From: an uncultured Clostridia bacterium
GTDB taxonomy: Bacteria > Bacillota > Clostridia > Christensenellales > Aristaeellaceae
Assembly (NCBI GenBank): GCA_934632155.1
Contig: CAKTXZ010000015.1
Location: 1-59,096, forward strand
DNA: 59,096 nt
Direction: 5' to 3'
The notes under the pieces were generated by a model. That model was given only the letters and a program-made list of their open reading frames with translations, made no database searches and was not told the origin of the DNA. This document shows positions 8,371 to 16,148 of this stretch, in pieces. The translations under genes and the position numbers were made by a program. Each line of letters opens with the position of its first letter. The stretch's first letter is position 1.

Positions 8371-9285
8371 ATGAAAAGTATTGCGCCGGAAAACGTGCAT
8401 TCCCGCATTCGCGGCCGGGATGACGTTGTTTTCTCCATCGTTATGCATACCGTACTGGTGATCTTCAGCCTGTTTTTCCTGCTGCCCTTTTTGAATGTTA
8501 TTTCGCTGTCCTTCAGCGAATCGTATCATGTGCTCAAGGGGGATGTGCTGTTCTGGCCCAAGGGCTTTTCCCTGCTGGCGTATCAGGAGGTTTTCGCCGA
8601 TAACAAGGTTCTTCCCGCCCTGGGAAACACTGTCCTGCTGGCGACGGCCGGCTGTTTGCTGAGCATGCTGGCCACCGCCATGGCCGCTTATCCCATCGTG
8701 TTTACGGACGCGCCGGGCAAAAAGCTCTACAGCGCCATGATCATGATTACACACTTTTTCAGCGCCGGCATTGTTCCCACCTTTATCACCGTCACCGGCT
8801 ACGGCCTGCTGAACTCCTATTGGGCGCTGATTCTGCTGGCGCTGGTGAGCGCCTATAACGTGCTGGTCGTCAAAGCGTTTTACGCATCGCTGCCCATGTC
8901 GCTGGTGGAATCGGCGCGTATTGACGGCGCGAACGATTTTAAGATTCTCTTCCGCATCGTCATTCCACTGGCCAAGCCGGTGCTGGCCACCATCGCAATG
9001 TGGATTATCGTGGGGCATTGGAACGACTATCTGACGGTAAGCATCTACATTAAAAACGAGAGCCGCTACACGTTGCAGCTGGTGCTCAAGGAAATGCTCA
9101 AAACCAAGCTGCTCAACTATGAAACCACGGCGCAGTCTGCTGAGAACATGCTCCAGAATCAGGGCTTGAGCGAACAACTCAAATACGTTGCCTGCATTAT
9201 CTCCATGCTGCCCATGCTGGCGATCTATCCCTTCTTTCAACGCTTCTTTGTCAAGGGCGTCATGATCGGCGCCGTCAAGGGATAA
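8371..9285 (+). CDS. ABC transporter permease, YtcP-like (carbohydrate type)
   Basis: 304 residues, MalG-like partner of the preceding permease. Six hydrophobic segments are present, with an EAA-type loop (VESARIDGANDFKILFRIVIP) and the C-terminal FVKGVMIGAVKG typical of YtcP/LplC proteins. The start was placed at the ATG eight bases after AAGGAGG, which overlaps the stop of the upstream permease gene; the longer frame inside the upstream gene is rejected. Confidence 0.92.
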   Translation: MKSIAPENVHSRIRGRDDVVFSIVMHTVLVIFSLFFLLPFLNVISLSFSESYHVLKGDVLFWPKGFSLLAYQEVFADNKVLPALGNTVLLATAGCLLSMLATAMAAYPIVFTDAPGKKLYSAMIMITHFFSAGIVPTFITVTGYGLLNSYWALILLALVSAYNVLVVKAFYASLPMSLVESARIDGANDFKILFRIVIPLAKPVLATIAMWIIVGHWNDYLTVSIYIKNESRYTLQLVLKEMLKTKLLNYETTAQSAENMLQNQGLSEQLKYVACIISMLPMLAIYPFFQRFFVKGVMIGAVKG

Positions 9286-9378
9286 CGACGCACACGCGGA
9301 CAGGCCCGCAGTGCTGCTGCAGAAGCACGCCGGGCTCGCCTCGCGAACGCGTTGAAAATATGTAAGGAGGATTTTCCC

Positions 9379-10887
9379 ATGAAACGACTGCTTTCTCTGG
9401 TTCTCATGCTGGCGCTGATGCTGACGCTTTGCCCCTTTGCGCAGGCCGAGAGCGCCGAACCGCTCAAATTCACCTATATGACCATTACCTCCGATACATG
9501 GAGCGTTGAGGATGCGCCCATGCAGGAAGCCATGCGCCTGTCCAACACGGAAATCGAATTCCAATTGGCGCCGCTGGAAACCTATGCGCAGAGCCTGCAG
9601 ACCATGCTGGCCACCGGTAAGCTTCCGGACGTTATTCAGTTCCGCGGCGACGAGCAGATGAACCTTCTGCTGGATCAGGAGGCGCTGCTGCCGCTGGAGG
9701 ATCTGATCGAGCAGCATGCGCCCGGGATCGTGGAATACTTCGGCGAAACCAATTGGAAGCTGGCCAAGGCCTCCAATGCCGACGGCCATGTGTACTACCT
9801 GCCCTTCGCCGGCACTACGCCCATCACCAAAAGCTGGATGATGCGCAAGGATTGGCTGGATCGCTGCAATCTGGAAATCCCCGCCACGTGGGAGGAATGG
9901 GTCAAGGCGCTCAAGGCGTTCAAGGAAATGGACGCTAACGGCGACGGCGACGTTTCGAACGAGATTCCGCTCTCCGGCATGGTGCAGAACCTGCGCTACA
10001 CCTTCGACATTTACTTTAACAATATCTTCTGTCTGGACGCCGAGGGAAATTACATTCTGATGTACGATCACCCCAACTACCGCGCCTTCCTGCAGACGAT
10101 GCGCGACCTGTATGCCGAGGGACTGCTGGATAAGGAATATCTGGACCGCAACAATGAGTTGAACGAGCGTAACCTGAAGGCCGCCATGGCGAACGATCTG
10201 GTGGGCTGCTGCTTCACCTTCATGAACAACATGCACGACGTGGACGCTATCGAGGGCGCGCAGTATATCTACATGGCGCCGCCCATCGGCCCCTCCGGCA
10301 CGCAGAAGCAGCCCGGCCGCGGCTATGCCTACGGCAACAGCAATGCTGCCGCGATCACCGTCGCCGCCAAGGACAAGGCGATCGATTTGCTCAAATACTT
10401 CGAGTGGGTCTATTCCGAGGAGGGTCAACGCGTGTTCTCCTTCGGCATCGAGGGCGTGAGCTATGATATGGTGGACGGCGTTCCCACACTGCGTCCCGAA
10501 TTCACCGTGGATTTCTCCACCTACCGCGCATGGGGCATGAACTATCAGCCCGTTACCCACGTGTGGACGGGCGACGCGTATGTGCAGGTGTTTACGCATG
10601 GCCTGAGCGAGGAGGAAATGGATAACGTTTCCCGACAGTTCTCCAAGGGCGCGAAGCTGAATGAGAACGAGTTCTACGGTCAGGCCCCCGTGCCGACGTT
10701 TAGCACGCCCGCATACGTGGAATACTATGCCGACCTGAGCGCGCAGATGAATTCTCTGGAAGCGCAGGCGATTGCCGGCAACATCAGTATTGACGATTTC
10801 TTCGCTGAATACGCCAAGCTTAAGACGCAAGGGCTTCAGGATATCATCGACGAGGCCGCGGCTGCTTACGAAGCAATGATGAAGTAA
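9379..10887 (+). CDS. Extracellular solute-binding protein of the sugar ABC importer
   Basis: 502 residues, family 1 / LplA-like size. The start ATG follows AAGGAGG by eight bases. A Sec signal peptide (residues 1-24) ends in AQA-ES. There is no lipobox: the only Cys in the h-region, in TLCPF, lacks the L-A/S-G context. Most Gram-positive binding proteins are lipoproteins, so this one may be held by its permeases or released. An EF-hand-like calcium loop, DANGDGDVSNE, lies near residue 190, as often seen in this family. It delivers its ligand to the two permeases encoded upstream. Confidence 0.9.
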   Translation: MKRLLSLVLMLALMLTLCPFAQAESAEPLKFTYMTITSDTWSVEDAPMQEAMRLSNTEIEFQLAPLETYAQSLQTMLATGKLPDVIQFRGDEQMNLLLDQEALLPLEDLIEQHAPGIVEYFGETNWKLAKASNADGHVYYLPFAGTTPITKSWMMRKDWLDRCNLEIPATWEEWVKALKAFKEMDANGDGDVSNEIPLSGMVQNLRYTFDIYFNNIFCLDAEGNYILMYDHPNYRAFLQTMRDLYAEGLLDKEYLDRNNELNERNLKAAMANDLVGCCFTFMNNMHDVDAIEGAQYIYMAPPIGPSGTQKQPGRGYAYGNSNAAAITVAAKDKAIDLLKYFEWVYSEEGQRVFSFGIEGVSYDMVDGVPTLRPEFTVDFSTYRAWGMNYQPVTHVWTGDAYVQVFTHGLSEEEMDNVSRQFSKGAKLNENEFYGQAPVPTFSTPAYVEYYADLSAQMNSLEAQAIAGNISIDDFFAEYAKLKTQGLQDIIDEAAAAYEAMMK

Positions 10888-10896
10888 AGTGCCGGC

Positions 10897-10926
10897 GGGG
10901 CACGGGGGCATCGCGCTCCCGTGCCC
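10897..10926 (+). terminator. Stem-loop after the binding-protein gene
   Basis: GGGCACGGG (10898-10906) pairs with CCCGTGCCC (10918-10926). No T-run follows, so it is more likely a partial terminator or 3' stabiliser that raises binding-protein mRNA over the downstream genes. Confidence 0.45.
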
Positions 10927-11060
10927 TTACGGCGACGACAGCACGGCCGAACGAGGGGGCTGCAACCTCCGCATTCCGCCGCATGGCGAACACGCAATTG
11001 GCAAAGGGCGCTGCGCCCCGCCAGACAGGATATGAATGAAGAAGCAAAGGAGAGAGCATC

Positions 11061-12155
11061 ATGGAACCCTTGAAGATCGGCATCATCGGCTGCGGCGGCA
11101 TTGCGAACGGCAAGCATATGCCATCTATCCAACAGCTTGACGGCGTTGAAATGGTTGCGTTTTGCGACATTATTCCGGAAAGGGCGCGGGCCGCCGCCGA
11201 AAAATACGGCGCGCCCGGGGCGAAGGTGTATACGGATTATCGCGAGCTGCTCAGGGTTCCTGAGATCAACAACGTCCGCATCCTCACGCCCAATTACCTG
11301 CATGCGCAGATGTCCATCGACGCTATGCGCGCGGGCAAGCACGTGATGTGCGAAAAGCCCATGGCCATGAACTATGCGCAGGCGCAGGAAATGCTCAGGG
11401 TGCAAAAAGAAACCGGTATGCTGCTGACCATCGGCTATCAGCATAAATTTGACGCGGACGTCGTATACGCAAAGCAGGAAGCGCGCAAGGGCGCCTTTGG
11501 CGATATGTATTTTGCGAAGGCGAACGTCATCCGCCGTCGCGGCGTGCCCACATGGGGCGTATTCTCGCGCCTTGATTTGCAGGGCGGCGGTTCTCTGATT
11601 GATATCGGCACCCACGCGCTGGACGTCGTGCTGTACCTGATGGACAACTACGAGCCCAAAATGTGCATTGGTTCCACCTACGACAAGATCAAAAACACCG
11701 GATTGTATGGCAATCCCTTCGGACACTGGGACGTTAAGGATTACGATGTGGAGGAGAGCGCGTTCGGCTACGTGGTGATGAAGAACGGCGCGACGATTAT
11801 TCTGGAAACCAGCTGGGCGCTGAATACGACCGATACCGCCGGCGTGCGCTACATGGTCTGCGGCTCGCACGCGGGAGTGGATAATTATAACGGCGTTTTC
11901 AAAATCAACGGCGTGTGCAATGACAAGCAGTATATCACCACGCCGGATCTGGCCGCAGGCGGCGTGAGCTTCTATGACGGCGCAAAGTACAGCTCGGCGG
12001 TCGAGGAGCAAAAAGCCTTCCTCGAGGCCATTCGCGGGCGGGCGGCGCTGGTAACGACGCCGGAAGCCGCCGCTGTTGTTTCGCAGATTCTAGAGGGTAT
12101 TTACATTTCTGCCCGTACCGGAAAGCCCTATATGTTCGATGAGGCAAAGGAGTAA
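11061..12155 (+). CDS. Gfo/Idh/MocA-family oxidoreductase (first of two)
   Basis: 364 residues. The Rossmann motif GIIGCGGIANGKH is at residues 7-19, and the family signature EKP occurs in CEKPMAMNYAQA. A C-terminal alpha/beta domain ends the protein, with the DIGTHALDV helix that usually carries the catalytic His. These enzymes oxidise or reduce sugars, inositols and their derivatives with NAD(P). The start follows AAAGGAGAGA. It lies 173 bp behind the binding-protein gene with no promoter evident and 5 bp before a second family member, so both probably process the imported or radical-generated compound. Confidence 0.92.
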   Translation: MEPLKIGIIGCGGIANGKHMPSIQQLDGVEMVAFCDIIPERARAAAEKYGAPGAKVYTDYRELLRVPEINNVRILTPNYLHAQMSIDAMRAGKHVMCEKPMAMNYAQAQEMLRVQKETGMLLTIGYQHKFDADVVYAKQEARKGAFGDMYFAKANVIRRRGVPTWGVFSRLDLQGGGSLIDIGTHALDVVLYLMDNYEPKMCIGSTYDKIKNTGLYGNPFGHWDVKDYDVEESAFGYVVMKNGATIILETSWALNTTDTAGVRYMVCGSHAGVDNYNGVFKINGVCNDKQYITTPDLAAGGVSFYDGAKYSSAVEEQKAFLEAIRGRAALVTTPEAAAVVSQILEGIYISARTGKPYMFDEAKE

Positions 12156-12160
12156 AGGCC

Positions 12161-13177
12161 ATGTTTCGAGTTGCGCTGATTAGCCGCTGGCATCCGCATT
12201 CGCAAAAGCCGGATGAACGGTATGTGAAAAAGCTGTTGTCCTTCCCGGAATGCAGCGTCCGCTGCGTATGGGATCGGGATGCGAAAACCGCCGCGGCATG
12301 GGCGAAGGAGTATAACGCGGATTTTTCCACCGATCTGAGGCAGGTCGTTGCAAGGGAGGATGTGGACGGACTGATCGTAACCTCTAACCCATCTGACCAT
12401 ATGGAAATTTATGCGCTGGCAGCCGAATATGGAAAGCACGTTTTTACGGAAAAGGTGCTGTCCTTTCATGCGGACGAGGCGAAGGAAATTCGGCGGCTTG
12501 TGCATGAAAGCGGCATTCGGTTTGCCATCGCCTTTACACGCATTGGTATTCCGCAATTGGCGTATGCCCGGCGGCTCCTCGCCGACGGCGTGCTGGGTGC
12601 GCCGGTCATGTTCCGCTGCCTGTGCGGCCACGCGGGCGGCGTGCAGGATAAACTGCCTGATTATTGGTACGATCCGCAGCTTACCGGCGGCGGGGCGATG
12701 ATCGATCTGGGCTTTAACAGCGCCTACCTCGCCCACTACATCATGGGCGATGTTGTATCCGTGAGCGCCTCGTTCGGCTATGATATTCTGCATAAGCCCG
12801 TGGAGGATTGCGCCTCCTGCAATGTGCGCTTCCAAAGCGGGGCGATGGGGCTGCTGGACGCGACGTTTGATTCCGCCTGCTTGAGCGTGTTTGAGCTGGC
12901 GCTGTACGGCACCAAGGGCTCTTATTACGCGCGCTTTGGCGGCGGCGACATGGCTGAGCTGAACATAGACGGCGAGGGGCGAAAGCAGCTGTCTCCTGCC
13001 AATCTGCCCAGCCCCGTGCCGGATCCCGTAAGCGTTTGGTACAAGGCCTGCACCGAGGGCGGCTCCGTTGCGCCTTACGACGTCGACGCGGCGGCGCAGA
13101 TGGTATACTTTATGAACGCCGCTTATGAATCAGCCGCACGGAATGGGCAGCGCGTCGCCGTCAGGGGAAACGAATAA
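12161..13177 (+). CDS. Gfo/Idh/MocA-family oxidoreductase (second, divergent)
   Basis: 338 residues, same fold as the preceding gene but with changed signatures. The N-terminal beta strand RVALISRWHPHSQ lacks the GxGxxG dinucleotide loop, and the usual EKP is EKV (TEKVLSFHADEAKEI). The conserved DLGFNSAYLAHY segment corresponds to the catalytic-His helix. It may bind its cofactor differently or be a catalytically altered partner subunit of its neighbour. It begins 5 bp after the first enzyme's stop; its site is the AAAGGAG at the end of that gene. It is the last clear gene of the glycyl radical locus. Confidence 0.85.
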   Translation: MFRVALISRWHPHSQKPDERYVKKLLSFPECSVRCVWDRDAKTAAAWAKEYNADFSTDLRQVVAREDVDGLIVTSNPSDHMEIYALAAEYGKHVFTEKVLSFHADEAKEIRRLVHESGIRFAIAFTRIGIPQLAYARRLLADGVLGAPVMFRCLCGHAGGVQDKLPDYWYDPQLTGGGAMIDLGFNSAYLAHYIMGDVVSVSASFGYDILHKPVEDCASCNVRFQSGAMGLLDATFDSACLSVFELALYGTKGSYYARFGGGDMAELNIDGEGRKQLSPANLPSPVPDPVSVWYKACTEGGSVAPYDVDAAAQMVYFMNAAYESAARNGQRVAVRGNE

Positions 13178-13573
13178 GGCGCTTTGGCGGCGCAGACCTT
13201 TAGCAATCGAACAAAATGGACGGAGCGAAAAGATGCGGCAGCCGTTTGGCGAACCGCAGCGTGGCTTCGTCCATTCTTCTTTCGGCGGAGTTTAGCGCGA
13301 TGCGCGCCGCATTTCGGCTGCGCGGGCATCTGCGCCGGAAACTCTTGCAGACATGGAACGGCGGAAAATCAAGGCAAGGGACGAACCTGATGCTTGAAAG
13401 AAGCGAAAGCACTCGTGCGGTTATACCGAATGATAAGAGAATGGGGCCGGGGACGCATTCCGCTCGTTTCGCGCCGGCGTCGTGCTTTCACGGGAACGAA
13501 TCCTTCGGCGCGGGAGGCATATTTTCCCTCATGCATTCATAATCATGAGCAGGCTTGATGGGAGGGAAAGAGC
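13178..13573. other. Intergenic, with a sporulation-type promoter
   Basis: 396 bp between the Gfo operon and the SipL-like gene. Short open frames on both strands lack ribosome binding sites and any family resemblance. The only element that can be supported is the sigma-E-like promoter at 13517-13546. Confidence 0.4.
13517..13546 (+). promoter_or_regulatory. Candidate sigma-E promoter of the sipL-like gene
   Basis: GCATATT at 13517-13523 is an exact match to the Bacillus sigma-E -35 (KMATATT). It is followed after 14 bp by CATAATCAT (13538-13546), whose CATA core matches the CATACAMT -10. sipL of Clostridioides difficile is a mother-cell gene, which fits. The -10 match is partial. Confidence 0.5.
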
Positions 13574-15103
13574 ATGGAAGTAAAGATCGTTCGTGAAAAT
13601 ATGGAGGCTGCGCAGGTTTTCGCCGCCAAACCGATGCAGGCGGTGGTCGAGACCGAGGCGGCGCTTCCGGGCGGGCTGCGGGACGAGGCGCGGGTTTACA
13701 GCGCCGAGGCGACCGTGCAGACAAACGGGGCGGAGCTGGCGGGCGGCAGAATTACCGTGGATGGGCGCGTGACCTTTCACGTGCTGTATGCGCAGGGAAA
13801 TCTGGCCCATGTAGCCGCGCTGGAAGCAACGGCGGATTTTTCGCAGGCGCTGCCGATTCGCGAGGACGGCGCAAGCGCCGCCGGGGTACGCATTGCGCCG
13901 CGCGCGGCGGTAGAGCAGGTAAGCGCCAAGGCCTTTAACGGGCGGCTGCTGCTCCGGGCGGTTTTGAGCCTGTCGGCGGATGCGGAGGCGCTCCGCCCGG
14001 TTTCCTATGTGTGCGACGCGACGGGTGAAAGCTGCGTTGAAAAGGACGCGGTGGAGATCGACGTGCAGCGCGTGGTGGGCGAAGGGGAGATTCAATCGCT
14101 TCAGAAGGAGGAGTTTGAGCTTTCCGACGTGCTGCAAATTCGCGAAACGCTTTATGCTACAGGGCATGCGCAGGTGGAGGATATTTTGGGCGGCGCGGAC
14201 GGCCGCGCGACCGTTACCGGCACCATCGCCATCGAGGCGTACCATACGGCCGATATGCCCGGCCGGCCGCTGGTATACACGCGCCATACGATGCCGTTTG
14301 AGCAGACGATCGGCCTTTCCGGCGCTTCGGGCGACGCCTTGGCCGCGCAGTGCGACGTGCGCGATGTGGCGGTGCTCAGTCAGGACGCGGGCGACGGACG
14401 CAAGATCATGCGCGCGGAGGTCGAACTGCATACCGTGGTTTCCGCGCTGGAAAACGTCAAGCTGCCCGTGCTTCGCGACGTATATACCACGGCGGGCGAT
14501 ATGCTGGATAATACGCGTCAGCGCGTGACCTACCGCACGGGCATGATAAACGAACAAACGGCTGAGAGCGGCCGCGCCGTGCTGATGCTGCCGGAAAATT
14601 CGCCGCGGGTCAAGACGGCGCTGCTGGCCCTTGGCCGCCCGCAGATTGTCCGGGCGCAGCGGCAGGGCGGAAAGCTGGCCATAGACGGCGTTCTGGTAAC
14701 GACCCTGATCTATGCCGCCGAGGACGCCGAAATTCCCGTCTCCACGGCGCAGGAGACGCCCTTCCGCGCCGTGTTTGCCACGCAGGCCGAGCCGAGCGAC
14801 GCGCTGAGCCTGACGGCGACGCAGATGGAGGCCAGCATGGTTACGGGCGACCGGGTAGAGGTAAAATATATTTTACGCCTGAACGCCGAGGGCGTACGCA
14901 AGGGCGAAATCGAGGTTGTTACCGAGGCGGTACCCGTAGCGGCGCAGGAGCCCGAGCGCGGCCTGACGCTGTACTTCCTGCAGCCGGGCGAGCGCGCGTG
15001 GGACGTGGCCAAGCGCTTTCGCATATCGCCTCAAACGCTGGCGGCGTATAACCCGCAATTGGAGCAAAAGCCCGACGCGCCGGTAATGATATACAGACGC
15101 TGA
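13574..15103 (+). CDS. sipL: SipL-like spore coat morphogenesis protein (SPOCS and LysM domains)
   Basis: 509 residues, close to the length of Clostridioides difficile SipL. The body contains repeated beta-rich SPOCS (DUF3794) modules, for instance around LQIRETLYATGHAQVEDI, and a final LysM domain (LYFLQPGERAWDVAKRF...AYNPQL) in the last 50 residues. In the known case the LysM domain binds SpoIVA on the forespore surface and drives coat encasement. The start ATG follows GGGAGGGAAAGAGC. A sigma-E-like promoter lies about 30 bp upstream. The symbol is assigned by architecture and could also denote a SPOCS paralogue. Confidence 0.82.
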   Translation: MEVKIVRENMEAAQVFAAKPMQAVVETEAALPGGLRDEARVYSAEATVQTNGAELAGGRITVDGRVTFHVLYAQGNLAHVAALEATADFSQALPIREDGASAAGVRIAPRAAVEQVSAKAFNGRLLLRAVLSLSADAEALRPVSYVCDATGESCVEKDAVEIDVQRVVGEGEIQSLQKEEFELSDVLQIRETLYATGHAQVEDILGGADGRATVTGTIAIEAYHTADMPGRPLVYTRHTMPFEQTIGLSGASGDALAAQCDVRDVAVLSQDAGDGRKIMRAEVELHTVVSALENVKLPVLRDVYTTAGDMLDNTRQRVTYRTGMINEQTAESGRAVLMLPENSPRVKTALLALGRPQIVRAQRQGGKLAIDGVLVTTLIYAAEDAEIPVSTAQETPFRAVFATQAEPSDALSLTATQMEASMVTGDRVEVKYILRLNAEGVRKGEIEVVTEAVPVAAQEPERGLTLYFLQPGERAWDVAKRFRISPQTLAAYNPQLEQKPDAPVMIYRR

Positions 15104-15503
15104 GCAGCGCGATAACTGCCGATAAGAGGATAAGCAGAAAAAGCGGCCTTGCCCTGAGCGGAAGAACAAACGCCCGCGCGCAGGCGGGCAGCGCGAGCAG
15201 CAGCGCGGCCAGCAGGGAAAGCGCGCCGGCGGCGCCCGTTGTTTCGGGGGCGAGAATTCGCAGGAAGCGCCGGGCGGCCAACAGAACCGCCGTGCCCGCG
15301 GCGCACGCAAAAAGCAGCCGTAAGGGCGTTGCCCTACGGCGAAAGCCTGAATAGGCGGGAGAAACGGGGAGCAGTATGCCCAGCAGCGCCCAAAGCCACA
15401 GCCCCGCCGCCACGCCGCCCGCATGCCCTGTCAGGCACAGCGCGCCAAGCGCCGGTGCGCCGGACAGCATCCATCTGCGCATGCGGGCGGCACTGCGCGT
15501 CAT
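14919..15503 (-). CDS. Small predicted membrane protein, C-terminus uncertain
   Basis: 194 residues by the open frame; not recognised. Residues 1 to about 140 form four or five hydrophobic segments rich in Ala and Leu. The ATG overlaps the stop of the upstream lipoprotein gene as ATGA, which argues for coupled translation and a real gene. The last 55 residues run antisense across the 3' end of the SipL-like gene for 185 bp and look like non-native Arg/Pro/Ala-rich sequence, so the natural stop may have been lost or a frameshift may be present. Its pairing with a YhcN-like lipoprotein suggests a sporulation or germination envelope role, by inference only. Confidence 0.45.
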   Translation of the reverse strand: MTRSAARMRRWMLSGAPALGALCLTGHAGGVAAGLWLWALLGILLPVSPAYSGFRRRATPLRLLFACAAGTAVLLAARRFLRILAPETTGAAGALSLLAALLLALPACARAFVLPLRARPLFLLILLSAVIALLSVCISLPARRAFAPIAGYTPPAFEAICESAWPRPTRARPAAGSTASGRARAPAPLRVPPR

Positions 15504-16057
15504 TCTCTGTAAACCGTGATTTGCGCGGCCAGCTCGTCCATCTGCGTTTTCACGGCGTCAAGCGACGACGCGCTTTCCAATGCCTGCGCCAGCGCCTCGA
15601 TTTCCTTCACCTGCGCCGCGTCCGTTGTGACGGCGACGCCGGTGACGGCTTTGTCTACGGTCTGAACGCGGGTGAGCACCATCTTTTTGATGCGGTCGTC
15701 CAGCTTCCCCTGATATTGCTGGTCGAACTTGAGGCCGACGACGGCGGTGTCGCCGGTCGCGATCACGTACGCGTCGTCGATCTCCGTCAGCTTGACAATG
15801 GCGTCCTCCATGGCTTCGGACGCCTTTTTGGCGTCCTCAAGCGATAGAATGCCGCTGCCCGTGCCGTCCGTCGGCGCTGCGGAAGCGTCGGGCGTCAGGC
15901 CGTTCATGCCGTCGGCCGCGTTGGGCGATACCTGCGGCATCATGCTGCCTGTCGCGCCGGGCGACGGAGAAGCCAGCGTGTCCGCGTTGCCGGCGCAGCC
16001 GGCCAGCAGGGCGGTTGAGAGAACCAGCAGAATGAAAAGCAACCAGATTTTTTTCAA
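15500..16057 (-). CDS. YhcN/YlaJ-type sporulation lipoprotein
   Basis: 185 residues. The start was set at a TTG eight bases after GGAGG, giving MKKIWLLFILLVLS and a lipobox LLAGC; longer frames upstream are Cys-rich nonsense. After a Ser/Pro/Thr-rich linker the C-terminal domain has the YhcN pattern: DDAYVIATGDTAVVGL, then KKMVLTRVQTVDKAVTGVAVTTD, with the basic motif and a final helix. YhcN/YlaJ proteins are found in spore inner membranes. It is followed with a 4-bp overlap by the small membrane protein. Confidence 0.82.
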   Translation of the reverse strand: MKKIWLLFILLVLSTALLAGCAGNADTLASPSPGATGSMMPQVSPNAADGMNGLTPDASAAPTDGTGSGILSLEDAKKASEAMEDAIVKLTEIDDAYVIATGDTAVVGLKFDQQYQGKLDDRIKKMVLTRVQTVDKAVTGVAVTTDAAQVKEIEALAQALESASSLDAVKTQMDELAAQITVYRE

Positions 16058-16148
16058 GAAAATCGCCTCCTCGCGGCTATTGTGCGCAAGGAGGCAAGCG
16101 TTTATCAAAGGGAAAAACGGGAAAACGTGTCGATTTTTGTCGAGACGA

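Noticed and set aside
8287..10911. 874-codon leftward frame over the ABC transporter genes
   Set aside because: Antisense to three well-supported genes; long shadows are common in this GC-rich sequence.
13184..13542. Small frames between the Gfo genes and sipL
   Set aside because: No start site, low-complexity Arg/Ala composition, no family resemblance.
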